NCBI GenBank assembly: GCA_014338405.1
Contig: JTDE01021184.1
Location: 22,891 to 86,890, forward strand
Reading direction: 5' to 3'
From: Paragonimus skrjabini miyazakii
Taxonomy: Eukaryota; Platyhelminthes; Trematoda; Plagiorchiida; Troglotrematidae
DNA length: 64,000 nucleotides
Made by a program: the position numbers and the translations under genes. Shown here in pieces: positions 61,201-64,000 of the stretch. Below the pieces are notes generated by a model. It was given only the letters and a program-made list of their open reading frames with translations. It had not been told where the DNA came from and searched no databases. Numbering within the stretch: position 1 is the stretch's first letter; every line of letters begins with the position of its first letter.

Positions 61201-64000
61201 ACTTCCGCATCTTCAGCAAACCGGAGGTTACTTCGATAGGAGTGAAGTGATAGTTTCGTATATATCTACATGTTTCTATATCTATGTGGGCAGGTTTATC
61301 AGGCTGATGGTTCCTGTGCAAACCGGTACAAACTTTTGACTAATTTCTAGTAACCTCACCATATCAACTACTTAACTTGGGTCATTCGATCACCTGATTT
61401 CAGACCCATAAAACATCTGTAGACTTGTTTTATGATTGAGCTTGGTATTCCTAAACGTTTTGCCGGCAGATGAAAAAATTTCACGTCGTTGGGAGCATCA
61501 ACAAGTTGAAACTAAAAGTTGGTATAGTCGAATAAAAACATGACAATGGAGGCACCACCCCCTCATGAACAAACTTGAGAGGATTGTATAGTTCATTCTT
61601 GGTTCGACCGTTTACGGGATTGTGAATGTGATATTCATTTGCAGGAATCCGTGTAAATTAGGCGGATAAATGGTTCACCGGTTTTCGGTATAGATTACCA
61701 GGGCGACCGATATTGAGTAACTAGCAAACGTACATAATAAATAAACTTACGACTGAAGAACGAAACCTCTTGGCCTCCATTTGCAGCTCATGCCACCTAA
61801 CTGTTTGTCCGACTCTGTACACAGTTTTTTCCGCGGCAGATGAGAATTAGCTAACCTTTCAGTCAGTTCTGTAGCTTAACAAAGTTTCCCACTGCATCGT
61901 TGAAGGCTACGATGACGAACAACTGTTCACCAAATCAATTTGGTCATATGTTCAACAAAATTAGAACAATATCTCAAAAACTGAAGGAACTAAAACACAG
62001 TAACACTAGTGTGTACGTTTGGATAAGGAATTCCAACTAATCGGTTTGAACCATTAAAACGACTAGTCACCGGTGATAGTGATGAATGGTTTAAAGGTAA
62101 ATAACAGTTAGGACACAGTAGTCGGGAGTAAAGTTGGGCTGTTAATTGAAGCTAGTGATCTGACCTTTGACCGAGACAACTGCAGGGCTTGTACGAAATT
62201 CCTTTACAAACAATGGAACGGATAGCGTAATGCAATACCAATCGATTTCCCGATAGCTAGCAATCTTTTTATGACCAGTTTAGGGTGGGTGGTCGAGATT
62301 TTTAAACTGCACGAAAGTCTCACTTGGGGTCGACTGAGTCGTTCGTGTCGTCAAGAGGTTGGACTACTGCGCTGTTTATGGTTTCGGTCAAACTGGTCCC
62401 GAGTCAGATTGGTTGGTGTTCTTTGATCCTTTCGGACAAAGACGCAGTAGTTATGGATGAGTGAAGGCTAATTCGTTTAAGGTCCCATTATTTCTTGTAG
62501 TTTTTATTGAATCAGAATCTGTTTTATTGCAGACGAAAATCTCAAAAACCCAACTTAACCAGGGAAGAAAATTACAGATTGATTATGATTAAGGAATACA
62601 GCATAGGATTTCCGAGCTGGATATCACTCGCATTTGGTCTCAGCCTTCACATTCAGACGGGTTGTTTACCCAGTCCCCATAAATGAATGGTGAACTCAGG
62701 CGACACTCATATTAAATGTCATCACTAGTACATATCCATTTTGGCTGAGCGTTTGCAGATGATTAGTCAAACGCGCCTACTGCAAGGTCATAGTTGTGGC
62801 GGTAAACATGGTTGTCCCATGAGAACAAGTTCTGCGTTAAAATGCTGCCGGTGACAAGGACATGCACCGCCGGCAAGATCTGACAACAAAGGAATTCGAA
62901 TCCAGTGCGTCCACTTAAAACAGAACTGAGTGATAAGTTCAGTTATACGTGAAAACTGTAATCGCCGTGAATGAAGTTCAGTTCATGTGAACCAATCGAC
63001 TAATTATCAGCTGCAAGGAATTTGTTAAAAGATCTGCACTATATACACGAGTTGTGCAGAAAGAATGACAGTAGACTGTAGTTGTCAAATAAGGAAGAAT
63101 GTATTTCTTGGTAAGAACAAATGAAACAATCTACAGAATTGTAATGAGCACATCGTGGGAATACTAGAAGACACCATATTTAGAAAATAGCATTTGTTTA
63201 ACAATCCTGCTAGATATCGAATGCAAACAGGTGCAAACGGTTGATATTAGTCACGGCTATAACCCAGATTTCCACTACTTAAAATATGGCACATATACGT
63301 TGTGATATCTCAGCTTTTTCTATAAAAGAATTATCCCAGTTTGTGTTGTCAAGTTCATGTGACTATCGGACAACAAAGTTACTTATTGTCAGACGAAAAT
63401 CATCATGAAAAGATTCACTCCCGCGCTCATTCGACCATGTCTCAGCACTGCTTAGCAGTTGTGCAGACCAGGTTTCCTTGTCATACTCTCTATCGAAGGC
63501 ATAAACCAGTTCTGATCATGGTCATGTGCATCCTTTTTTTGCCTGACGAAGACCGGAATTGGTTTCGGCTTGTGTCACATAAATCGGCAAGGCCGGTGAG
63601 TTAAACAAAATATAGCCGTCAAACTATGAACTGTACTCACATGAAATCACAAGACACGTGCTAACTAAATGAACCGTTTCTTATGAAATATCATGAAGTT
63701 CGCTTATCATAATCTCCAAACCTGTTAAGGCATTGATAAACTGTACAGCAAAAGCCACTTGAAAAGCAATATTTTCCATCAGGTGGTCAATGACTCTTAA
63801 TGAATACAACTCAGTATGAAGGTGAGAGGATTTCGTTTCATTTTTCATATTTTCTTTCTATTTTGGCTATCTCACTGAAGAGAAGTCTTCGTACAAAGAA
63901 CACGGATATCGATTGATGAGTATTTGGTTGCATGGAGTTGAACCCGATAAATCGCCCGTCAACGAACTCTACCTTGCTCTGATTGCCATCGGTCGCAAAA
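4023..64000 (+). CDS. ANKDD1A: ANKDD1-like gene: ankyrin repeats plus death domain, 13 exons seen, both ends open
   Basis: Joined exons are 4023-4228, 10877-10975, 13954-14058, 22716-22814, 24424-24525, 25746-25850, 28879-28977, 33734-33832, 36691-36789, 41215-41310, 53829-54656, 60119-60254 and 63881-64000. All are bounded by AG/GT and phases agree throughout. About 730 residues are visible: ten ankyrin repeats (first about 370), a 276-residue polar linker, and a death domain of which the start and middle are seen. Repeat-by-repeat order and the motifs VDMIIKADRW, EDWKSLGQHW, SYKEHGYRL and IWLHG are those of the ANKDD1A/ANKDD1B family; I cannot separate the two paralogues. Ankyrin arrays bind proteins and death domains form homotypic assemblies, so a cytoplasmic signalling adaptor is inferred. 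The first exon begins in phase with two bases of a split codon, so at least one upstream exon holding the start codon is missing or unrecognised. The gene continues past 64000. Confidence 0.88.
4229..10876 (+). other. Intron between exons A and B
   Basis: A 6.6-kb GT-AG intron. Only one doubtful item is seen, a possible Penelope-like 3' remnant near 6385-6470. Several 60-95 residue frames (8244-8534 and 8666-8944 minus, 9044-9319 plus) are of a length expected by chance at this base composition. Confidence 0.75.
6385..6470 (+). mobile_element. Possible Penelope-like 3'-end remnant
   Basis: The frame reads CSRDLCVRNQFE. The inverted arm at 49420 reads GSRLCVQNQFVQ at the C-terminus of a Penelope-like protein. 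The bases between ctcg and caatcaattt are alike, after which similarity fades. The fragment is short and could be chance. Confidence 0.35.
10877..10975 (+). CDS. ANKDD1A: ANKDD1-like exon B: ankyrin repeat 2
   Basis: The acceptor is catctacatag and the donor gtgagt. The exon has 33 codons in phase 0, starting YGITPLMWAVYNNHR and ending IENGAKHTKITK. It keeps the TPL start and the NGA turn but has MW in place of the usual H-x-A. The matching repeat of vertebrate ANKDD1A also departs from consensus here, which supports the assignment. Confidence 0.9.
11140..11562. other. GC-rich block, probably internal part of a decayed LTR element
   Basis: This stretch is distinctly richer in G, C and CpG than its surroundings and open in several frames (for example 11236-11547 plus), but no retroelement domain is visible. 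It ends in a purine-rich gaaacctggggg run immediately before a TGTTG start, the arrangement expected of a polypurine tract and 3' LTR. The association is inferred. Confidence 0.35.
11563..11731 (+). mobile_element. Possible 3' or solo LTR (about 169 bp)
   Basis: It begins TGTTGTGG and ends CCAACA, giving short TGTTG/CAACA inverted ends typical of LTRs, with a TATA-like actataaaga at about 11629-11638 inside. No convincing target-site duplication is seen and no second copy is in the window, so the call rests on ends, length and the upstream purine run. Confidence 0.4.
12450..12722 (-). repeat. Dispersed LTR-like repeat, copy 1
   Basis: Similar to 45255-45635. On the plus strand both share gttggccaat/tttggccaat near one end and ttccattgattytggcc at the other, then a run finishing in rgtacac. 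Read on the minus strand the unit would start TGTACC. Divergence between the copies is high. The minus frame 12422-12712 is probably a by-product. Confidence 0.5.
13954..14058 (+). CDS. ANKDD1A: ANKDD1-like exon C: ankyrin repeat 3
   Basis: The acceptor is catattttgcag and the donor gtaagt. The exon has 35 codons in phase 0, QGHTIVHFIAESNAVG through KIDQEDN. It is two residues longer than its neighbours, as is repeat 3 of the vertebrate family, which ends in an extended acidic loop. The exon reads open past the donor for about 75 codons, but the good donor and family length place the end here. Confidence 0.9.
14059..22715 (+). other. Intron between exons C and D
   Basis: An 8.7-kb intron. 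It carries a decayed ribozyme-SINE copy (17165-17290). A GC-rich patch at about 16020-16480 resembles no known element. Two minus-strand open frames with fair splice-like borders (16731-16965 and 19737-20055) are discussed as findings, not annotated as genes. Confidence 0.75.
17165..17290 (+). mobile_element. Decayed ribozyme-SINE copy
   Basis: The segment aligns to the good copy at 38085-38211: taacacg near the tRNA-like head, tatgcactactga at stem I, and ctagtgcttct at the 3' arm of stem I. The hammerhead core is broken: CUGAUAU replaces CUGAnGA, GAAG replaces GAAA, and AUC replaces the GUC cleavage triplet. Stem I (GCACUA with UAGUGC) survives. Confidence 0.6.
22716..22814 (+). CDS. ANKDD1A: ANKDD1-like exon D: ankyrin repeat 4
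   Basis: The acceptor is ctgactttccag and the donor gtaagt. The exon has 33 codons in phase 0: SGLTPFLVAAHRGNQ, then LEVFVKQKCMVSKIDK. This is a divergent ankyrin repeat: TPF replaces TPLH and KQKC replaces the usual x-x-G-A turn. The family homologue of this repeat carries a similar TAFHRAA start. Confidence 0.88.
22815..24423 (+). other. Intron between exons D and E, nothing seen
   Basis: A 1.6-kb GT-AG intron without recognisable repeats or coding segments. Confidence 0.8.
24424..24525 (+). CDS. ANKDD1A: ANKDD1-like exon E: ankyrin repeat 5
   Basis: The acceptor is tattcttttcag and the donor gtgagt. The exon has 34 codons in phase 0: RQRTALHLASWKGHMTVV, SYLLNIPDI, ending INRL. TALHLA and KGHM are strong ankyrin signatures and match repeat 5 of the family, where GHMAV follows TALHLAA. 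The second half of the repeat (NIPDILTM) is unusual in lacking the GAD turn. Confidence 0.9.
24526..25745 (+). other. Intron between exons E and F, with ankyrin-like cryptic segments
   Basis: The shortest intron seen, 1.2 kb. Two acceptor-preceded segments (from 24688 and from 24991) read like degenerate ankyrin repeat starts. They are not needed for the family's repeat order and no phase-consistent donor was found for the first. Confidence 0.75.
25746..25850 (+). CDS. ANKDD1A: ANKDD1-like exon F: ankyrin repeat 6
   Basis: The acceptor is ctctctggaaag and the donor gtgagt. The exon has 35 codons in phase 0: DSEGKSALHLAAESNHQE, VVRLLLNAGSDPNINSE. This is the most canonical ankyrin repeat in the gene, with every consensus position present (G, ALHLAA, VVRLLL, AGSDPN). 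Confidence 0.93.
27568..27963. mobile_element. Foldback tRNA-like SINE, copy 2 (best preserved)
   Basis: Two 80-nt tRNA-like units in inverted orientation: minus 27631-27710 and plus 27856-27935. Each has a 7-bp acceptor stem (GGCTTCG with CGAAGCC), a 4-bp D stem, a T stem GCTGG/CCAGC around the TTCGAAT loop in the plus unit, and an 11-nt variable region. The anticodon arm is abnormal (stem TGCC/GGCA, loop GCGTTGA without U33), so these are SINE heads, not working tRNAs. The arms are near-identical and meet at a spacer of about 40 bases. The left side alone has the tail tattactaataagtagtg. A perfect 13-bp duplication, aatttagcttttg, flanks the unit at 27555-27567 and 27964-27976. Confidence 0.85.
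28151..28607. repeat. Large palindrome (inverted repeat with 15-nt loop)
   Basis: The left arm runs from about 28151 to 28353 and the right arm from 28369 to 28607, with a loop at 28354-28368. The innermost stem pairs gttcgtctgtgtctggt with accagacacagacgaac. Arms stay highly similar to the outer ends (aaatggattgagaataac), but the left arm is about 35 nt shorter in its middle. Arm sequence includes cctgaggaaggccacc followed by an aaacgt motif, reminiscent of regions flanking Penelope-like retroelements; this link is tentative. No coding sequence. Confidence 0.85.
28879..28977 (+). CDS. ANKDD1A: ANKDD1-like exon G: ankyrin repeat 7
   Basis: The acceptor is ttccatttgcag and the donor gtatgg. 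The exon has 33 codons in phase 0: NHDSPLIELSRSGYHS, CIDMLIAHGADKNTRTK. The first helix is degenerate (PLIELS for TPLHLA) but the second half, LIAHGADKN, is consensus. The position matches family repeat 7. Confidence 0.9.
29885..29975 (+). mobile_element. Decayed single tRNA-like SINE unit
   Basis: gagctcccgtcatgacttcg parallels gagctcctggcgtggcttcg of the foldback arms. A box-A-like tagcttagccagtagaac and a weak box-B-like atctgaatcgggcc follow at the right spacing. No inverted partner is seen nearby, so this copy is single or has lost its other arm. Confidence 0.6.
32380..32910. other. GC-rich segment, possible decayed LTR element
   Basis: Composition differs from the surrounding intron. 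It shares ccgtcagtcaag and a tgtcctccagc-like run with the LTR-like repeat at 45255-45635, but the alignment is loose. No reverse transcriptase or other domain is seen. Confidence 0.3.
33734..33832 (+). CDS. ANKDD1A: ANKDD1-like exon H: ankyrin repeat 8
   Basis: The acceptor is ttttgttttcag and the donor gtaaga. The exon has 33 codons in phase 0: NGNSAIHVATLANLPD, then YFLVSRSFDLHAIND. SAIHVA is a standard ankyrin start and FDLHAIND fits the D-x-N-x-x-D ending of a repeat. Confidence 0.9.
35144..35696. mobile_element. Foldback tRNA-like SINE, copy 3 (interrupted by assembly gap)
   Basis: A minus tRNA-like unit (35174-35253) and a plus unit (35558-35637) form the outer inverted pair. Between them, after the gap, a second partial minus unit (35464-35509) with its own tail (tgataagtagtttggcag) is joined abruptly to the spacer sequence. 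Acceptor stems here are GACTTCG with CGAAGTC, a compensated change from copies 1 and 2. Flanks aagttcaaatat at 35132-35143 and 35697-35708 form a 12-bp target-site duplication. The extra partial unit may be a nested second insertion or an assembly artefact at the gap. Confidence 0.75.
35307..35406. other. Assembly gap (100 N)
   Basis: A run of exactly 100 N, the usual placeholder for a gap of unknown length, placed inside a palindromic element that is hard to assemble. Confidence 0.95.
36691..36789 (+). CDS. ANKDD1A: ANKDD1-like exon I: ankyrin repeat 9
   Basis: The acceptor is ctacgctcccttag and the donor gtgagt. The exon has 33 codons in phase 0: RKQTALHLATEQNKLE, then EALLLAGAKLDLRDG. It parallels family repeat 9, which also begins with a basic R-x-Q-T and ends L-x-LRD. 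Confidence 0.92.
37802..37887 (+). mobile_element. 5'-truncated ribozyme-SINE copy
   Basis: 86 bases matching 38233-38318 with a single evident difference (gatcc versus gatca). It starts tggaaagtctatgggg and finishes in the family tail gactactcattag, followed here by taat. It lacks the tRNA-like head and hammerhead, as expected from incomplete target-primed reverse transcription. Confidence 0.75.
38085..38318 (+). mobile_element. tRNA-headed SINE carrying a hammerhead ribozyme
   Basis: Box A TGGCGCAGTGG (38095-38105) and box B GGTTCAAGTCC (38139-38149) form a Pol III promoter of tRNA type. A hammerhead follows at 38167-38211, then a body of about 90 nt, then the tail cccgactactcattag. The layout is that of the schistosome Sm-alpha family, which also combines a Pol III head with a hammerhead. 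The 3' end directly abuts Penelope-like copy 1. Confidence 0.8.
38167..38211 (+). ncRNA. Type I hammerhead ribozyme, minimal stem III
   Basis: Stem I is GCACUA with UAGUGC (6 bp). The core CUGACGA is followed by stem II GCUCU/AGAGC with loop AAUG, then GAAA. Stem III is only A-U and C-G closed by loop UCGA. The cleavage triplet GUC lies at 38201-38204 with the cut expected after its C (38204). All invariant core positions are present. Very short stem III hammerheads are known from metazoan retroelements and are thought to act as dimers; activity of this copy is inferred only. Confidence 0.82.
38323..39100 (-). pseudogene. Penelope-like retroelement fragment, C-terminal half
   Basis: A single minus frame of 251 codons (38308-39063) plus a few codons upstream to about 39100. 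It starts in the RT thumb region (QLGFLDIRLRRRVG), continues through the typical connector (RAVSICTDD, FIQNSYPEMFIDR) and reaches a GIY-YIG endonuclease remnant (GRMTRRLSERVREHHPAWL). The catalytic RT palm with its DD pair is absent, and the endonuclease lacks the usual Cys-rich Y-x-C-x-C start, so it is defective. The 3' end is cut at the SINE junction (AEAIGTANE then stop). Confidence 0.85.
41215..41310 (+). CDS. ANKDD1A: ANKDD1-like exon J: ankyrin repeat 10
   Basis: The acceptor is catttaatatcag and the donor gtgagt. The exon has 32 codons in phase 0: DGATPLEVAARASYTT, LVDMIIKADRWRELTP. The string VDMIIKADR is nearly invariant at the end of the ankyrin array in this family and is the single best identifier of the gene. 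Confidence 0.93.
44187..44400 (+). pseudogene. Degraded non-LTR retrotransposon reverse transcriptase fragment
   Basis: The plus strand reads YLDFYKAFGMADHF, then LLRQLENYLTEYQFNAK, and after a stop RGVPHGSVLQLLL. These correspond to the RT motifs YLDFSKAFD-x-V-x-H, WI-x-x-L-x-x-R-x-Q and GVPQGSVLGPLLF of jockey/CR1-type LINEs. Two in-frame stops and the absence of flanking RT motifs show it is dead. Confidence 0.75.
45255..45635 (-). repeat. Dispersed LTR-like repeat, copy 2
   Basis: Read on the minus strand it begins TGTACCGTTTCGCG at 45635 and contains a TATA-like region (plus 45349-45365). It is similar to 12450-12722, best over the ttccattgattctggcc part. Start, TATA and length of about 380 bp fit an LTR of a Ty3/gypsy-type element, but no internal region is attached. 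The minus frame 45257-45622 is probably a by-product. Confidence 0.5.
47059..47369 (+). repeat. Left arm of inverted repeat flanking Penelope-like copy 2
   Basis: About 311 bp whose reverse complement recurs at 49420-49730 with only scattered differences (for example ccatggagatg versus ccatgaagatg). The inner end overlaps the last codons of the Penelope-like frame, so the arm consists of the element's 3' end plus about 220 bp beyond the stop. Confidence 0.85.
47276..49420 (-). pseudogene. Penelope-like retroelement, near full length but broken
   Basis: Minus-strand pieces follow family order: N-terminal FNRTMLEVLSLGPKFCFP (49196-49393), NVLLTKPDKGTGIVLLDKA, GLPKVHKVGVPLRPI (48661-48906), MVSLDVTSLFTNVPL, AMSSPLGPLLADIFM and RYVDDIFCLI (48056-48403), then the connector and a GIY-YIG-type end CHAGYVGRITRRLSERIRGH (47279-47701). 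The catalytic aspartates (SLDV and YVDD) are intact. Several stops and frame changes, and a 100-N gap, break the frame, so it is not functional as assembled. The role was reverse transcription and endonuclease cutting of DNA. Confidence 0.9.
47920..48019. other. Assembly gap (100 N)
   Basis: Exactly 100 N inside Penelope-like copy 2, between the RT thumb and the connector. The true length is unknown. Confidence 0.95.
49420..49730 (-). repeat. Right arm of inverted repeat flanking Penelope-like copy 2
   Basis: Reverse complement of 47059-47369. On the plus strand it encodes NQFVQALHLHGQLFHSLLK followed by a stop, a second copy of the element's C-terminus pointing outward from the 5' side. This looks like a 3'-end fragment of a related copy inserted in opposite orientation at the 5' boundary. 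Confidence 0.85.
52128..52151. repeat. (AT)n microsatellite
   Basis: About twelve uninterrupted AT units in the intron between exons J and K. Confidence 0.9.
53829..54656 (+). CDS. ANKDD1A: ANKDD1-like exon K: 276-residue low-complexity linker
   Basis: The acceptor is ttttttttgcag and the donor gtgagt. There are 276 open codons in phase 0, by far the longest coding exon. It opens with AVAEAARQNVLRLQERP, possibly an extension of the ankyrin cap, then becomes rich in Ser, Pro, Arg, Asn, Thr and Gln with aromatic patches (DPYAGSFIDPYEMF, PRYSPSNSRTYSDD). No globular domain is recognised; intrinsic disorder is inferred from composition. It ends in a more ordered-looking LQYMSEVQDEFRLMTFNQ. In vertebrate ANKDD1 proteins the array and death domain are separated by only a few tens of residues as I recall, so this is an expansion. 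Confidence 0.9.
58065..58207 (-). mobile_element. Ribozyme-SINE copy with nearly intact hammerhead
   Basis: The hammerhead lies at 58163-58207 on the minus strand. Stem I GCACUA/UAGUGC is intact, the core CUGACGA intact, stem II ACUC/GAGU with loop UGAUAU, and stem III A-U and C-G with loop UCUA before GUC. The only core defect is GGAA in place of GAAA (A13 to G), expected to abolish or strongly reduce cleavage. Downstream (58162 to 58065) it matches the family body: cttcttttcg, ggaaagt and gtgagtgatgttc. The tRNA-like head is not recognisable. Confidence 0.75.
58760..58850 (+). mobile_element. Decayed ribozyme-SINE copy
   Basis: gtactaccgacgagctctaa parallels the family hammerhead. Core U4 is C (CCGACGA) and the cleavage triplet is AUC, while stem II GCUCU and GAAA survive. 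The start of the body is vaguely similar up to about 58850. Self-cleavage is not expected. Confidence 0.65.
59320..59367. repeat. Short tandem repeat, unit near acttatataaca
   Basis: About four imperfect copies of an 11-13 nt AT-rich unit. Confidence 0.8.
60119..60254 (+). CDS. ANKDD1A: ANKDD1-like exon L: death domain, first half
   Basis: The acceptor is ctcctttgcttaacag and the donor gtagta. The exon has 45 codons plus one base, so it ends in phase 1. Helices are visible: EEMKILLFEIAHKHL, then LKPEDWKSLGQHWGF, then PEHIAAIEYQ. The W-x-x-L-x-x-x-W/A-I pattern is the death-domain core and matches ANKDD1, where W-K-x-L-A precedes an A-H-V/I helix. The leftover A combines with AG of the next exon to give Lys. 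Confidence 0.9.
60255..63880 (+). other. Intron splitting the death domain
   Basis: A 3.6-kb phase-1 intron. It holds only a decayed ribozyme-SINE relic (62785-62905). Confidence 0.8.
62785..62905 (+). mobile_element. Strongly decayed ribozyme-SINE copy
   Basis: aaggtcatagttgtggcggt and the following aaacatggttg align to the tRNA-like head of 38085-38150, and gaattcgaatccagtgcg aligns to the 3' half of the hammerhead (gaaactcgagtctagtgc). The intervening core is unrecognisable. Confidence 0.5.
63881..64000 (+). CDS. ANKDD1A: ANKDD1-like exon M: death domain, second half (cut by window end)
   Basis: The acceptor is ctatctcactgaag. Two bases complete the split codon, then the frame reads KSSYKEHGYRLMSIWLHG, VEPDKSPVNELYLAL and IAIGRK before the window ends. 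SYxEHGxR, IWLHG and the closing L-x-AIGR are hallmark segments of the ANKDD1 death domain. The remaining few residues, stop codon and 3' UTR lie downstream. Confidence 0.9.

Noticed and set aside
1..64000. CRISPR arrays, bacterial operons, riboswitches
   Set aside because: No spaced direct repeats of CRISPR type and no prokaryotic gene organisation; the spliced gene shows this is a eukaryotic genome.

Overview
The window looks like nuclear DNA of a flatworm, most likely a digenean trematode (fluke). The DNA is AT-rich, introns run from about 1.2 to 12.5 kb, and there are Penelope-like retroelements (one with a visible GIY-YIG-type C-terminus) and a tRNA-headed SINE carrying a hammerhead ribozyme, as in the schistosome Sm-alpha family. 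The species cannot be fixed from the sequence alone. Two runs of exactly 100 N (35307-35406 and 47920-48019) mark scaffold gaps.

One host gene occupies nearly the whole window on the + strand. Thirteen exons between 4023 and 64000 encode ten ankyrin repeats, a long low-complexity linker and a death domain. Repeat order, the last repeat (motif VDMIIKADRW) and the death domain (WKSLGQHW, then SYKEHGYRL and IWLHG) match the animal ANKDD1A/ANKDD1B family repeat for repeat. Repeats 2 to 10 each fill one phase-0 exon. The start codon exon is not identified and the 3' end lies beyond base 64000; about 730 codons are visible.

All other content lies in introns or the 5' flank. (1) Three foldback elements (1983-2459, 27568-27963, 35144-35696) each consist of two tRNA-like units in inverted orientation, flanked by 12-15 bp target-site duplications. 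(2) A second SINE family with a tRNA-like head and a hammerhead ribozyme has one well-preserved copy (38085-38318), a near-identical 5'-truncated copy (37802-37887) and several decayed copies (17165-17290, 58065-58207, 58760-58850, 62785-62905). (3) Penelope-like pseudogenes lie on the minus strand at 38323-39100 and 47276-49420; the second is bracketed by about 310-bp inverted repeats. (4) A 457-bp near-perfect palindrome lies at 28151-28607. (5) There are LTR-like and LINE fragments and simple repeats.

The ANKDD1-like protein is probably an intracellular adaptor: the ankyrin array binds a partner and the death domain self-associates or docks another death domain. That role is inferred from the fold, not from the sequence directly. 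The most unusual items are the foldback tRNA-like SINE, the 3' tail it shares with the ribozyme SINE, and the 276-residue insertion between the ankyrin array and the death domain.
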